Source: Parabacteroides goldsteinii
Lineage (GTDB): Bacteria > Bacteroidota > Bacteroidia > Bacteroidales > Tannerellaceae
Assembly (NCBI RefSeq): GCF_015550595.1
Contig: NZ_JADNBB010000010.1
Span: 1-64,000, forward strand
Direction: 5' to 3'
DNA: 64,000 nucleotides
This document shows positions 8,475 through 18,656 of the stretch, piece by piece. The notes under the pieces were generated by a model. It was not told the origin of the DNA. It saw nothing but the letters and a program-made list of their open reading frames with translations, and did no database searches. The translations under genes and the position numbers were made by a program. Numbering within the stretch: position 1 is the first letter of the stretch; each line of letters starts with the position of its first letter.

Positions 8475-10862
8475 TTATTCACTTTTGATACTGAACACCG
8501 GATTCTCACTGGCCGCCCGCCAGTTCTGGAAAGTCACCGTAATGATCGTAATCAGAGAAACCAAAAGGAAAGCAAGAATAAACACCCACCAATAAACAGG
8601 AGTCTTGTACATAAAATTCTCCAACCATTTATTAATTGCATAAAAAGCAACCGGAGCAGCCAAAACAAAACAGATACATAATATATATATGTATGTTTTA
8701 TTAAACATCACAAGGATCTCGGAGGTAGTCGAGCCCATTACTTTCCGTATGCCGATCTCCTTCTTCCTGTACTGACTGTCGAATACCACCAGGCCAAACA
8801 CCCCGACCATTGAAATAAACACCGCGATCAGACTAAACAGCGTAATCAATGAACTCAGACTTTCCTCTTTTTCATACAAAGTATTTAAGACCTGGTCGAA
8901 GAACTTCACATCAAATGGATAATCCGGATGAATCTCATTCAATACATTCTTTACATGACTCATTGCTGCCGGCAGGTCAGAACCGGCCTTTACCTTAATA
9001 TAAGCATACGCAGCACCGCCGCTATATCCTTTACCACGTACATAAAAAGCCATAGGAGTCACTTCCGTACGGAACGAAGCGAACTTTATATCCGGAATAA
9101 AACCTGCTATCTCAGCTCCATATATCTTATCCCCCAGAGTCATATCATATAGTTTTTTTGCCCTCTCGTTAAAGATATAAACCCCGTCAGTCGTTAAAGC
9201 ATCCTCCTCACGGAAACCTCTCCCCTCAATCACAAATATATTCATAACCTTAAGAAACGATGGATCTACCGGCATGCACTGAAACTGTATAATCTCGCCA
9301 TTCAATTCGCGTCCCCACTCCATATACTGATCCTGGCTAGACAGCATAAACTCGCCATAAGTGACATCCTCTATACCCGAAAAAGACTTTAACCGGCTGC
9401 TGAAAGCATCCGAACTCTTCAAAACTGGTGCCGTCAGGTTCGTCACGATCACTTCATCCTTATCATAGCCTAGCGGACTACTTTGCATAAAATGGTTCTG
9501 CAGATACATAAACATCGAACCGATGATCAATGCAAAAGAGGCAATAAACTGTACGCTAATAAGTACATTACGTAACCTTCGACCTTTCGGTGACAAACCG
9601 AAACTTCCTTTCAGAACCAACGCTGGAGAAAAAGAAGTCATATAATAAGAAGGATACAAGCCTGCCAACAGTCCGGTCAGCAATGCGATCAAAGCCGTTA
9701 CGGAAAGTAACAACGGATGAGCGGCCAAAGACATATCTGCATCCACCAACTTCGCTATCGGGCCACTGCCTGCTATATAGACCATCCACAAGGCCAGTAA
9801 ATAAGCCACCACACTGACACAAATAGCCTCCATTAATAGTGAAAAGCGCAGTACACCGTCCGAACTACCCAATACCTTCTGCGTATTAATACTTTTCACC
9901 CGCATAGGTGTCAGCGCCGTACTGAAATTGGTGAAATTTATACCTGCAATGATCAGAATAACCAATGCAATGGCAAAAAGCACCAGTACCGTTTGCCGGC
10001 TCGATTTGGGAGCCATATCGAAAGTTACATCCGTAGCATAATGTATATCCGGCAAACGGGTCAGACGGAAATTAGGCTCACCGGAATACCACGACATATT
10101 TTTCCCCAGATCATTCTCTTTATAATAGGCCAGAAAATCGCTCACCAGATCCTTTGCCGACTCAGGATTATCGAGCCGGATATAAAAATTATAACTCGAA
10201 TTACCCCAATCATGTAAATCCTGTTTATCATCCATTTTTATAAAAACAGCATTCTGGATAATACTATTAAGAGGAAGATCGCGGTAAATGCCGCCTATCG
10301 TGTAATTGCCTTCCGGTGTAGTGAAAAGGCCGGCTAACCTCCCTTTACTCTCTTTTGCCGTGATCTGCTTACCGACCGCCGGCTCGTTTCCAAATAATTT
10401 CTGTGCCATACTTTCAGGGATCAGCATCTTTCCCGGTTCATTCAGGACCTCTACCGAACCTTCCAGTATTTCAAAATCAAAGACATCCGTAAAGGAAGGA
10501 TAAACAGTCATGGTTGGTTCCAGATAGGAACTTTTCTCCCCTCCCTTATCAACCGAATAAAATGTTTCATTATAAAATGGATAAGTAAGCGCCCCTGCAA
10601 CGATATGCGGGGAGAAATTGATAAAAGCATCAGCTATCGGACGCGACACGACAGCTTGTGTCGATGTCTTATCCCATTGTAGTTCGACCCGGTAGATATT
10701 ATCCGCTTTCTTATGGAACGTGTCGAAGTTCTTATCATAGTCCACTTGCATCATTATCACCATAAAAGCGGCAAAAGCCACAGATAATCCCAAGATATTA
10801 AGTATGGTTGCCATCTTGAAACGACGTAATACACTAATAAAATTCCGAATAATAGTTTTCAT
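8475..10862 (-). CDS. MacB/FtsX-type ABC transporter permease (type A)
   Basis: A 795-residue double-MacB permease. TM1 is near residues 17-38, TM2 near 285-305 (LFAIALVILIIAGINF), TM5 near 430-450 after KGSFGLSPKGRRLR, TM6 near 675-700 and TM8 near 760-785; the tail is NPVFSIKSE. The first periplasmic domain has a short insertion relative to the other type A copies (around ESKGRLAGLFTTPEG). No nucleotide-binding domain. It heads a two-gene unit with 5995-8370 behind a weaker sigma54 promoter at 10893-10907. Confidence 0.87.
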   Translation of the reverse strand: MKTIIRNFISVLRRFKMATILNILGLSVAFAAFMVIMMQVDYDKNFDTFHKKADNIYRVELQWDKTSTQAVVSRPIADAFINFSPHIVAGALTYPFYNETFYSVDKGGEKSSYLEPTMTVYPSFTDVFDFEILEGSVEVLNEPGKMLIPESMAQKLFGNEPAVGKQITAKESKGRLAGLFTTPEGNYTIGGIYRDLPLNSIIQNAVFIKMDDKQDLHDWGNSSYNFYIRLDNPESAKDLVSDFLAYYKENDLGKNMSWYSGEPNFRLTRLPDIHYATDVTFDMAPKSSRQTVLVLFAIALVILIIAGINFTNFSTALTPMRVKSINTQKVLGSSDGVLRFSLLMEAICVSVVAYLLALWMVYIAGSGPIAKLVDADMSLAAHPLLLSVTALIALLTGLLAGLYPSYYMTSFSPALVLKGSFGLSPKGRRLRNVLISVQFIASFALIIGSMFMYLQNHFMQSSPLGYDKDEVIVTNLTAPVLKSSDAFSSRLKSFSGIEDVTYGEFMLSSQDQYMEWGRELNGEIIQFQCMPVDPSFLKVMNIFVIEGRGFREEDALTTDGVYIFNERAKKLYDMTLGDKIYGAEIAGFIPDIKFASFRTEVTPMAFYVRGKGYSGGAAYAYIKVKAGSDLPAAMSHVKNVLNEIHPDYPFDVKFFDQVLNTLYEKEESLSSLITLFSLIAVFISMVGVFGLVVFDSQYRKKEIGIRKVMGSTTSEILVMFNKTYIYILCICFVLAAPVAFYAINKWLENFMYKTPVYWWVFILAFLLVSLITIITVTFQNWRAASENPVFSIKSE

Positions 10863-10892
10863 ATCTAATAGTTTATTTATGACTGATTTGAT

Positions 10893-10907
10893 CCAAACAC
10901 TGTGTCA
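10893..10907 (-). promoter_or_regulatory. Degenerate sigma54 (-24/-12) promoter
   Basis: On the minus strand TGACACAGTGTTTGG keeps the spacing of TGGCACG-N4-TTGC but has GA in place of the usually invariant -24 GG, and GG in place of the -12 GC. The transcript would start near 10881, 19 nt before the ATG. Called mainly because of the paired activator sites upstream. Confidence 0.45.
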
Positions 10908-10952
10908 AAAAACAGACAAACACATGTTACAAATATAGTACCTTGCCGGATG

Positions 10953-10990
10953 TGTCTAAAATTTGGACACTGATGTACAATAATTAGACC
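10953..10990 (-). promoter_or_regulatory. Paired 17-bp activator sites (UAS)
   Basis: TGTCTAAAATTTGGACA (10953-10969) and TGTACAATAATTAGACC (10974-10990) start 21 bp apart. The pair sits about 47 bp from the -24 element, roughly one helical turn closer than at the other promoters of the set. Confidence 0.65.
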
Positions 10991-11009
10991 AAACAAACCA
11001 TGAATCCGT

Positions 11010-13367
11010 CTAATTATCTTTTATGTTTTCTACCGGATTGGATATAGCAGCCTGATAACTCTGTATAAAAACTGTGACAAAAGAAATGATCAGGCAAAAC
11101 AGTCCGGCAACGATATATATCCAAGGGGAAAGTTCGATGCGATACGAATAATCGGTCAACCATCCATTCATGAAATGCCAGATCAATGGTATAGCGATAA
11201 TAAAAGCAACCGCCACATAGGTAAGAAAAGCTTTTACCAACCGGATCAGTACTTGTGCATTGGTCGAACCGAATACCTTTCGCACTGCTATTTCGGATGA
11301 ACGTTGCTGAATAAAGTAAGTAGACATTGCCAACAACCCCAACAACGAGATTAGGATCGCGATACCGGCAAAGATCATTACGATCGTCAGTGTTTTTTCC
11401 TGAATGGCAAACGATTCTTCTACCTGCTCATCCATAAACTTACCAGTAAAGTCCATCCCAGTCACCTGTTTGAAAATGTCTGCTACTTCCCGACGGGCAA
11501 TGTAAGGGTCACCATTTACTTCTACGAGGATATTCCAAGGCTTATCGCCGAGGTTTTTCGGGTTATCTTTCAGGATGATGATCATCGGGCTGTTCTTTTG
11601 CAGGATATTACGCAACTGGAAGTCACGTACGATACCAGCTAGCGGATGGGTTCCCCAGTTGGTAAGATCGATGGTGGTGGCATTGTCAGGCAATTCCAAA
11701 GCACGCATGGAGCTTTCGGTGAGGAAATATCGTTCGGAATTAGCCACATGATTGTCACGCAGAAATTCGAAGCCAAGGATGTCGGCAAACGTTTTCTCGC
11801 AACGGATCATCTGGAAACTGATCGTCTTACCGTTCGGGTAACGGGAGGTGTAATTCATCCCCATATTGAAAGGCGTACCTAATCCGGCACCGACCCGGTT
11901 GACGCTGGCTAGTTGTTCCAGCTCGTTCATAAGCGTGAAACAGGTCTGTTCGTCAGGCAGCTCCATACCGTTTATGTCGATAATATTAGTCGTATTGTAA
12001 CCCAGAGGTGCCTTAATCATATATTTCACCTGCAAAAACATAGTAAGAGAAGCGGCAATCAGGCAGATGGTAATAGTGTTCTGGAAAACAATAAAGAACT
12101 TACTGAATACCATCTTCGTCTGCTTACGGAACGTGCCGCGTACTACCTCGATAGGCTTTGCATTGGAGATCACAATAGCCGGCAGCAACCCGGAGATAAA
12201 GCCGGTGAAGGCGATCAAAAGTATCATAATTATACTGTTCAATGAAGTGAACATGCCCGGTAGATCGATCTTCCTTTCCAACAGATTACCTGCATAGGGG
12301 GAAAATACGAAGGCTAGCAGCAGGCCGAACAAGAAAGAAACAGCTGTCATCAACGTCGATTCCATGATCAGACGCGAGAAAAGTTCCTTACGCGACGAGC
12401 CCAGCAGGCGACGGGTAGCCATCTCCTTGGCACGGAAGCCGGTTTGTGCCACTGTAAGATTCACATAGTTGATGATGGCGAAGATCAGTATGAGCAGGCC
12501 TACGGACATCAGGATCATAACGAACTGCCAGTTACCGCGTTCGATGGTGTAAATACCCCAGGGGCTGTTTTGTTCCCAGAAATAAAGTTTCTTCAGAGGT
12601 ACAAAGTAGACACCTTGCGATTTATCCTGTTCAAATGACCGAAGGAAAGTTGCAAAATATTCACGGATATCGGCCGAGCGGGCAGTAAGGTCGGCTCCTT
12701 CACGTTGCATCACGAAAACGTTGGTAGCCCCGTAACTGTTATAGTTACCGAACATGCCTTCCTCTCCTGTCAGAAGATGGATATTTTCGACCCGGAAGAG
12801 GATATCCTCGTATGGGATAACGGAATTGCTGATATCCTTCATAATACCGTCGACCGTCAGCGATAGCTTATCGTTGATGCGAATCATTTTACCCATCGGA
12901 TCTTCATCCGCAAAATAACGATTAGCAAAAGACTGGGAGATCACGGCAGAGTTTCTGGCTGCCAACACGGTATTCTTATCTCCTCTTACCAGTGGAAAAC
13001 TGAAAAAGTCGAAAAAGGTAGAATCGGCAAGCATCAAGTTGGCAGTCAGGTTCATATCACCTTTCTGAAGCGGTGTCTTGTCAAAGATGCGTGTCATAAC
13101 ATGACATACTTTTTCAATCTCCGGATAACGTTCTTCCAGGCGGTAACCTATCTGATAAGCAGAACCCATATAATCACCATCAGTCAGCACATAGGTACGA
13201 TCAACGTTTTCATGATAGCGGTCGGTCGATAACTCGCCGATCACATAAGTAGCAATCAGGATAACGAACATTAATGATACTGACAGACCGAACAAGTCAA
13301 TCATGGTGTATCCTTTATTCCGCCCCAGAAACTTAAAGAAGGATTTCAAATTTAACAGATTATTCAT
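11010..13367 (-). CDS. MacB/FtsX-type ABC transporter permease (type B)
   Basis: A 785-residue double-MacB permease of a second subtype. It starts MNNLLNLKSFFKFLGRNK, has TM1 near residues 20-42 (LFGLSVSLMFVILIATYV), the motif VVRGTFRKQTKMVFSKFF before TM5 where type A has KGSFGLS, and the tail NPVENIKDN. The membrane helices and two periplasmic domains are arranged as in type A. It starts 17 bp after the type A gene 13385-15757, so one A and one B permease form a co-transcribed pair, which suggests they may work as a heteromer (inference). MacB and LolC/E permeases function as dimers. Confidence 0.87.
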   Translation of the reverse strand: MNNLLNLKSFFKFLGRNKGYTMIDLFGLSVSLMFVILIATYVIGELSTDRYHENVDRTYVLTDGDYMGSAYQIGYRLEERYPEIEKVCHVMTRIFDKTPLQKGDMNLTANLMLADSTFFDFFSFPLVRGDKNTVLAARNSAVISQSFANRYFADEDPMGKMIRINDKLSLTVDGIMKDISNSVIPYEDILFRVENIHLLTGEEGMFGNYNSYGATNVFVMQREGADLTARSADIREYFATFLRSFEQDKSQGVYFVPLKKLYFWEQNSPWGIYTIERGNWQFVMILMSVGLLILIFAIINYVNLTVAQTGFRAKEMATRRLLGSSRKELFSRLIMESTLMTAVSFLFGLLLAFVFSPYAGNLLERKIDLPGMFTSLNSIIMILLIAFTGFISGLLPAIVISNAKPIEVVRGTFRKQTKMVFSKFFIVFQNTITICLIAASLTMFLQVKYMIKAPLGYNTTNIIDINGMELPDEQTCFTLMNELEQLASVNRVGAGLGTPFNMGMNYTSRYPNGKTISFQMIRCEKTFADILGFEFLRDNHVANSERYFLTESSMRALELPDNATTIDLTNWGTHPLAGIVRDFQLRNILQKNSPMIIILKDNPKNLGDKPWNILVEVNGDPYIARREVADIFKQVTGMDFTGKFMDEQVEESFAIQEKTLTIVMIFAGIAILISLLGLLAMSTYFIQQRSSEIAVRKVFGSTNAQVLIRLVKAFLTYVAVAFIIAIPLIWHFMNGWLTDYSYRIELSPWIYIVAGLFCLIISFVTVFIQSYQAAISNPVENIKDN

Positions 13368-13384
13368 AATATATTATTGTTTAA

Positions 13385-15757
13385 TTATTCACTCTTTACA
13401 CTGTTCACCGGATTCTCATTCGCCGCTTTCCAGTTCTGGAATGTAACCGTCAGCATGGTGATCGCCGCCACAAGGACAAAGGCCAGGGCAAAAACCCACC
13501 AGTAGATCGGTGTCTTGTCGGAGAAGTTCTCCAACCATTTGTGTACACCGTAATAGGCGAAAGGAACGGCGATAGCGAAACAGATACCGACAATCTTCAT
13601 ATAAGCTTTGTTGAACATATTCAATATCTCGCCCACTGTCGCACCAAATACTTTACGTACTCCGATCTCCTTCCGGCGATATTGTGTTTCAAAGACAACC
13701 AGGCCAAAGACACCTACAATGGAAAGGATGATGGCCAACAGGCTGAACAAAGTTATCATCTTTTTCAGATACTGTTCTTTATGATAGAGGTTATTGAATA
13801 CAGTATCGTAAAACTCTATCGTGAACGGATACGCCGGGTCGATGTCGGCAATAACCCGTCGGATATGAGCTACGGCGTCTTCCACATTACTTCCAGCCGC
13901 CAGACGAATGTAGCAGACCGGGGTTACCTGTCGCTTGGTGACAATGAAAACCAGCGGCCGGGTGAATGTACGCAACGAAGATATCTTTACGTCATTGATA
14001 AAGCCGGCCACATGCCCGGTACCCATCCAGCTTTTCTTCAGTAAATGATTGGGTTCCATATCGGGAACAAGTTCTTGTACGTTGCGGGTGAAGACACAGG
14101 TATATGTGGAGTCGCTCTGTGCATCCGAACGGTTAAAATCGCGGCCCTCGATAACAGGTATTCCCAAGACGTCGAGTAAGTTCCAGGAAGAATAGATTAT
14201 TTCCGAGTTAAACTCTTTTTCATTACAGGTGAAGTTGTTTGCCGAATAATTGTTTGAGGCACCAACCTTGTCGCTGGCAAAACCTACGTTTTCGATGGTG
14301 ACATGTTCTTTAAGACGGTTCATCAGCAGATCGCCAGACTGTTCGACCATATCGGTACTCAGAAAAACCATAGCTATCTGATCTTTATCAAATCCGAGCC
14401 TAAAAGAACGCATATAGTTATTCTGAAGCTGTATGAATATGGAGCCGATAATCAAACCGATAGAGACGACGTACTGGAAACCGATCAGAATCATGCGCAA
14501 CTTCCGTCCCGAAGTGGATAGCCCGAAACTACCTTTCAAGACCAATGCCGGTTGGAAAGAGGTCATGTACCATGCCGGATATAAACCGGCTACTGTACCT
14601 AACAAGACAGCTATTCCTGCCATCATAAATATCAGGGAGGTGTAGTTAAACAGGTTCGTGTCCGCTTCAACGAATGAAAGAACACCTGCCCTGTGCAGCA
14701 TCCAAGTGAGCAGGAAAGAAAGCAGGCAGGAAAACAGACAGATAGCGATCGCCTCGACTACTAAGCTGGTCCGCAGACTGACGGTTGAACTTCCCAAAAC
14801 CTTCTGTGTATTGATACTCTTGATCCGCATCGGTGCCAGTGAGGTACTGAAGTTCGTAAAATTGATCCCGGCAATAATAATGATTAGTATAGCGATCAAT
14901 ACCAGTAACCGCATGGTACTGAGATTACCGGTTTTGGTTAAATCTTCGTATTGGCCGGGCATATAATAAATATCGGTCATAGGGATCAAGTGCATTTTAG
15001 TCTGGTCGCCGTCACTATATTTAGAAAAGTCGAAGGTCTTATTGAATTGATCTTCCACCTCTTGTCTCGATGCGGGTGAATCGAGCAAAAGGTAGCCCAT
15101 GAAGTTTTGGGAATACCAATCGTTTTTTCCCCAATCGTCCTTCATCCGGGTATAAATCGCATTTGTCATCTGTGAGTTTTCAGGAAAATCTTTATAAACA
15201 CCACCGACAGTGAAGTTTTTCTGATCCATGTACCATATATAGTCCTGACAATAAATGACTTTTCCCAGGGCCGATTCTTTACCAAACATTCGTTTAGCCA
15301 TACTTTCGGGGATAAGTACCTTCTCTGGATCTTCCAGGCAGGTGGCAATACCTTCCTCCATAGAAGGTTGGAATACATCGACAAAACCCGGATAACAAGC
15401 AATTATCGATTCTTTAAAACCTTTCCGGTTACTCTCCTCTCCTACAGTCACATACGCATCCCCACCAGAAGGGCTTAGCAATACAGAGCCTTCGATATGG
15501 GGAGATGAGGTAAATACAGCATCAGCCAATGCACGGGGTAATATGGATGCGTAAACATCTTTTTCTCCATGATTCACATCCACCCGGCAGATACGTGAAG
15601 CCGTCGGATAGCACCGGTCGAAAGTCTGCTCGTATTTAACTTGCATCATAATCACCAGGAAAGCCGTAAAAGCAACAGTCAACCCTACTATATTCAGAAA
15701 GGACGCCATCTTGAAACGGCGCAGTACATTAATAAAGTTTCGCAATATCGTTCTCAT
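13385..15757 (-). CDS. MacB/FtsX-type ABC transporter permease (type A)
   Basis: About 790 residues from ATG 15757. The longer frame to 15841 runs through the promoter and is rejected. Type A features: N-terminal RTILRNFINVLRRFKMAS, KGSFGLSTSGRKLR before TM5, LGFDKDQIAMV after it, and the tail NPVNSVKSE. Eight predicted TM helices with two periplasmic domains. First gene of an A-B pair with 11010-13367. It has its own strong sigma54 promoter and paired activator sites. Confidence 0.87.
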   Translation of the reverse strand: MRTILRNFINVLRRFKMASFLNIVGLTVAFTAFLVIMMQVKYEQTFDRCYPTASRICRVDVNHGEKDVYASILPRALADAVFTSSPHIEGSVLLSPSGGDAYVTVGEESNRKGFKESIIACYPGFVDVFQPSMEEGIATCLEDPEKVLIPESMAKRMFGKESALGKVIYCQDYIWYMDQKNFTVGGVYKDFPENSQMTNAIYTRMKDDWGKNDWYSQNFMGYLLLDSPASRQEVEDQFNKTFDFSKYSDGDQTKMHLIPMTDIYYMPGQYEDLTKTGNLSTMRLLVLIAILIIIIAGINFTNFSTSLAPMRIKSINTQKVLGSSTVSLRTSLVVEAIAICLFSCLLSFLLTWMLHRAGVLSFVEADTNLFNYTSLIFMMAGIAVLLGTVAGLYPAWYMTSFQPALVLKGSFGLSTSGRKLRMILIGFQYVVSIGLIIGSIFIQLQNNYMRSFRLGFDKDQIAMVFLSTDMVEQSGDLLMNRLKEHVTIENVGFASDKVGASNNYSANNFTCNEKEFNSEIIYSSWNLLDVLGIPVIEGRDFNRSDAQSDSTYTCVFTRNVQELVPDMEPNHLLKKSWMGTGHVAGFINDVKISSLRTFTRPLVFIVTKRQVTPVCYIRLAAGSNVEDAVAHIRRVIADIDPAYPFTIEFYDTVFNNLYHKEQYLKKMITLFSLLAIILSIVGVFGLVVFETQYRRKEIGVRKVFGATVGEILNMFNKAYMKIVGICFAIAVPFAYYGVHKWLENFSDKTPIYWWVFALAFVLVAAITMLTVTFQNWKAANENPVNSVKSE

Positions 15758-15802
15758 CAGTACAATGTTTTTTGTTATTTCATCTTCTATACTTTCTAAT
15801 AA

Positions 15803-15817
15803 CCAAATTGCGTGCCA
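15803..15817 (-). promoter_or_regulatory. Sigma54 (-24/-12) promoter
   Basis: On the minus strand TGGCACGCAATTTGG matches TGGCACG-N4-TTGC except for the last base. Transcript start expected near 15791, 34 nt before the ATG at 15757. Confidence 0.78.
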
Positions 15818-15870
15818 AAACAACAAACAATTAATTATCAACCATATACAATCAGGCTTAATTCAACATC

Positions 15871-15908
15871 TGTCAAAATATTGGACAGTCCTGTCTAGTT
15901 TTTTTACA
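15871..15908 (-). promoter_or_regulatory. Paired 17-bp activator sites (UAS)
   Basis: TGTCAAAATATTGGACA (15871-15887) and TGTCTAGTTTTTTTACA (15892-15908) start 21 bp apart, about 55 bp upstream of the -24 element. Confidence 0.72.
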
Positions 15909-15972
15909 TGTGCCGGTGCCTCTGGAGTAACAAAGCTCGATAATTCAACATGCTTGTATTACCTATACTGAT

Positions 15973-16028
15973 ACTATAGTGCTAGCAGGTGCAGGACTAT
16001 AATGCTAACAGGTATAGTCCTATAGTGT
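15973..16028. repeat. Short direct repeats with embedded inverted repeat
   Basis: The motif CTATAgTGCTAgCAGG recurs with period ~23 bp (near 15974, 15997 and, shortened, 16020). Between them AGGACTATA (15994-16002) and TATAGTCCT (16013-16021) are perfect reverse complements with a 10-nt spacer. It lies between the terminator at 16101-16180 and the activator sites at 15871. It may be an operator for an unidentified regulator. The rest of the 443-bp gap holds no gene. Confidence 0.4.
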
Positions 16029-16100
16029 CGGCTTACATAGAACTATAGAAAAACACTTACGCTTTTTACCTGAAAATTGCGGGTTCATCGTGATAAAGGC

Positions 16101-16180
16101 AAAAAAGAAAGTGCCTTCATACTTACACCTATTGCATATCATGGATAAACAGATAGAATGAAGGCATGAAGCCACTTTCT
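16101..16180 (-). terminator. Terminator of the ATPase-permease unit
   Basis: On the minus strand a long imperfect stem (GAAAGTG plus CCTTCAT paired with ATGAAGG plus CACTTTC) ends in six T residues. It lies just past the stop codon at 16201. Confidence 0.7.
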
Positions 16181-16200
16181 CGATAAACAGTTATCTTAAG

Positions 16201-18528
16201 TTACTTACTTGCTATACTATCCACCGGATTGGTATTGGCAGCTTTGTAACTTTGGAAAAATACAGTTACAAACGAAATCAACAGACAGAAAATACCGGAA
16301 GCGATAAAGATTAGCGGGTTCAGGGAGATACGGTATGAATAGCCGGATAACCACTGATTCATAAAGTACCAGATAACCGGTGTTGCAATTATGAATGCAA
16401 CACCGACATAAATCAGGAACGAACTGATCAGGCGATATAAAATGCCTTGATTATCCGAACCGAACACCTTACGAATAGCAACCTCTTGTGAACGTTGCTG
16501 GATAAAATAAGTCGACATAGCCAGCAAGCCCAACATAGATATCAAGATAGCTATCCCGGCAAAAATAGATACGATCTTGCTGGTACGTACCTCGGCTTCA
16601 AACGATTTCTGCACCTGTTCATCCAGAAATGTAGCATCGAAATCCAATCCTCCGGACACTTCGTTATAGATCTCACGTATTTTTTTATAAGCCGTATACG
16701 GATTCCCTTCCACTTCGATAAGGATACTCCAAGGATACAGTTCACTCCGTTTATCGATGCGAAGCATGGCCGGACGAGTATCATCCGTAATGTTACCTTG
16801 TTGAAAATCGCGGACAATACCGGCAATTGGAGTCGCATTCTTATTCCAGCTAAAATTAGGAGCATCCTGCGGCAGTTCCATATCTCTCATGCCTTTTTCG
16901 GTAATATACCAACTCTTTTCGGCTAAATGGTTCTCTCGGATAATTTCATATCCCAACATATTAAATGCGGTACTATCCATGATAAATTGCTGGAAACCCA
17001 GGAACTTACCTTCATAATCACTGGATGAATTATTACTTCCGCTCAGAGGCATTCCGGCAACCAGGCCGACACGCTTCACGAACGGCTGACGCCCGAACTC
17101 GTCGATGGCGGTATTACGATCGGATGCATTTGCAAAGTTATTACCTATTTCCAAGATATTCTTCGTTTTATATCCAAGCGGTGCATTAATCAGATGGAAC
17201 GATTGCAGGATCATTACGATAGAAGCAGCAATCATCGCAATTGTTATCGTATTCTGGAAAGTGATGAACACTTTACTGAAAACCATCTTTGTCTGCCGGC
17301 GGAACGTACCACGTACTATATCGATAGGCTTCACAGACGAGATCAATATGGCCGGCAACAAACCGGAAAGCAAACTGATCAGCAAGATCAGTGCGATCGC
17401 CCCTACTACCCAGACAAATGTAAAAGTAGATCCTAATTCAATCCGTGTCTGCAACAGGTTGTTCACAAAAGGCACTGCTGCATGTGCCAGCAACCAGCCT
17501 ACTCCGAAAGAGATAACCGTCAGCAAAGTCGATTCCACCATCAGACGCGCAAACAATTCTCCGCGCGATGATCCCAACAGACGTCTCGTTGCCATCTCCT
17601 TAGCTCGCTGACCAGCCTGGGCAACCGTCAGATTAATGTAGTTGAAAATAGCAAAGATCAAAATCAGGATACCGACAGATAACAAAACGATTACAAAACG
17701 TTTGTTACCGGTATTAATGGCTCCGAATTCATTCGAATCATTAAAGTATAACTCATCCAACGGTACCAGATCTACCGTTTTTGACATTCCCTGTTTGTAA
17801 ATCCAAAACATTTCCTGAAAATAACTGAGGATATCGGGTATCTTAGGCCGCAGATCGGCTCCCGGCTTCATTTTCAGGAAAGCAACTGTCGATCCGGCAT
17901 TTCCCGGATTATCCATACTGATCGACCAATTATATTCATTAGCCCGTTCAACACGGAACACGATATCGGCATAAGGCAAGGTCGAATTTTTAATATCTTC
18001 CATAATACCGCTTACCATATAAGAGGTCGAATCGCCGATAATAATGCTTTGCCCCACCGGATCATCCGTTCCGAATAGTTTATTGGCAAAGGTTTGCGAA
18101 AGGACAATATTACCCTTGTCTTCCAACACACGGTCTTTATCTCCTTCCAACAAATTGAAAGAAAAGAAATTAAAGAAGCAGGAATCGACAAGAATAGGTT
18201 TTGCACTCAGTTTTTTATCGTTTCTTGTTACGATCTGGTTTCCCACGTTATTGGTAATGACCGGGCAGACTTGTTCTATCTCCGGATACCGTTCCTGCAG
18301 GCGATAAGCTATCGGCAAAGCAGTAGTCGGCCCCCTATCATTAAACAGGACATAAATACGATCCTTATCCTTATGAATATTATCGACCGACAATTCCTGC
18401 ACGGTATAAACGGCGATCAGGATAACGAACATCAACGATACGGACAATCCGAATACATCGATGGCTGTATAAGCTTTATTCCTGCTGAGAAATTTCAGGA
18501 ACGATTTTATATTTAATAAATTATTCAT
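16201..18528 (-). CDS. MacB/FtsX-type ABC transporter permease (type B)
   Basis: A 775-residue double-MacB permease of type B: start MNNLLNIKSFLKFLSRNK, TM1 FGLSVSLMFVILIAVYTV, motif VRGTFRRQTKMVFSKVF before TM5, tail NPVDSIASK. Like the other B copy it contains FNYINLTVAQAGQRAKEMATRR after TM2, the cytoplasmic coupling region expected to contact the ATPase. It lies 128 bp downstream of the only ATPase gene of the cluster and shares its promoter, so this permease is the one most directly paired with the ATPase genetically. Confidence 0.87.
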   Translation of the reverse strand: MNNLLNIKSFLKFLSRNKAYTAIDVFGLSVSLMFVILIAVYTVQELSVDNIHKDKDRIYVLFNDRGPTTALPIAYRLQERYPEIEQVCPVITNNVGNQIVTRNDKKLSAKPILVDSCFFNFFSFNLLEGDKDRVLEDKGNIVLSQTFANKLFGTDDPVGQSIIIGDSTSYMVSGIMEDIKNSTLPYADIVFRVERANEYNWSISMDNPGNAGSTVAFLKMKPGADLRPKIPDILSYFQEMFWIYKQGMSKTVDLVPLDELYFNDSNEFGAINTGNKRFVIVLLSVGILILIFAIFNYINLTVAQAGQRAKEMATRRLLGSSRGELFARLMVESTLLTVISFGVGWLLAHAAVPFVNNLLQTRIELGSTFTFVWVVGAIALILLISLLSGLLPAILISSVKPIDIVRGTFRRQTKMVFSKVFITFQNTITIAMIAASIVMILQSFHLINAPLGYKTKNILEIGNNFANASDRNTAIDEFGRQPFVKRVGLVAGMPLSGSNNSSSDYEGKFLGFQQFIMDSTAFNMLGYEIIRENHLAEKSWYITEKGMRDMELPQDAPNFSWNKNATPIAGIVRDFQQGNITDDTRPAMLRIDKRSELYPWSILIEVEGNPYTAYKKIREIYNEVSGGLDFDATFLDEQVQKSFEAEVRTSKIVSIFAGIAILISMLGLLAMSTYFIQQRSQEVAIRKVFGSDNQGILYRLISSFLIYVGVAFIIATPVIWYFMNQWLSGYSYRISLNPLIFIASGIFCLLISFVTVFFQSYKAANTNPVDSIASK

Positions 18529-18656
18529 ATTCTTAGTTGGATTATTATTCTTAAATCAGGGCGAGAGTAAAAATCATATCCCGCCTTCACAGGTAGGATA
18601 TGTCCATGTCTATTCTATTTAAATTTAACTATATGTGTGTGTCTGGAAAATCACAA

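Noticed and set aside
15757-15841. N-terminal extension of the permease at 13385
   Set aside because: It would be read from DNA containing the sigma54 promoter, upstream of the predicted transcript start; the paralogues begin at the equivalent of 15757.
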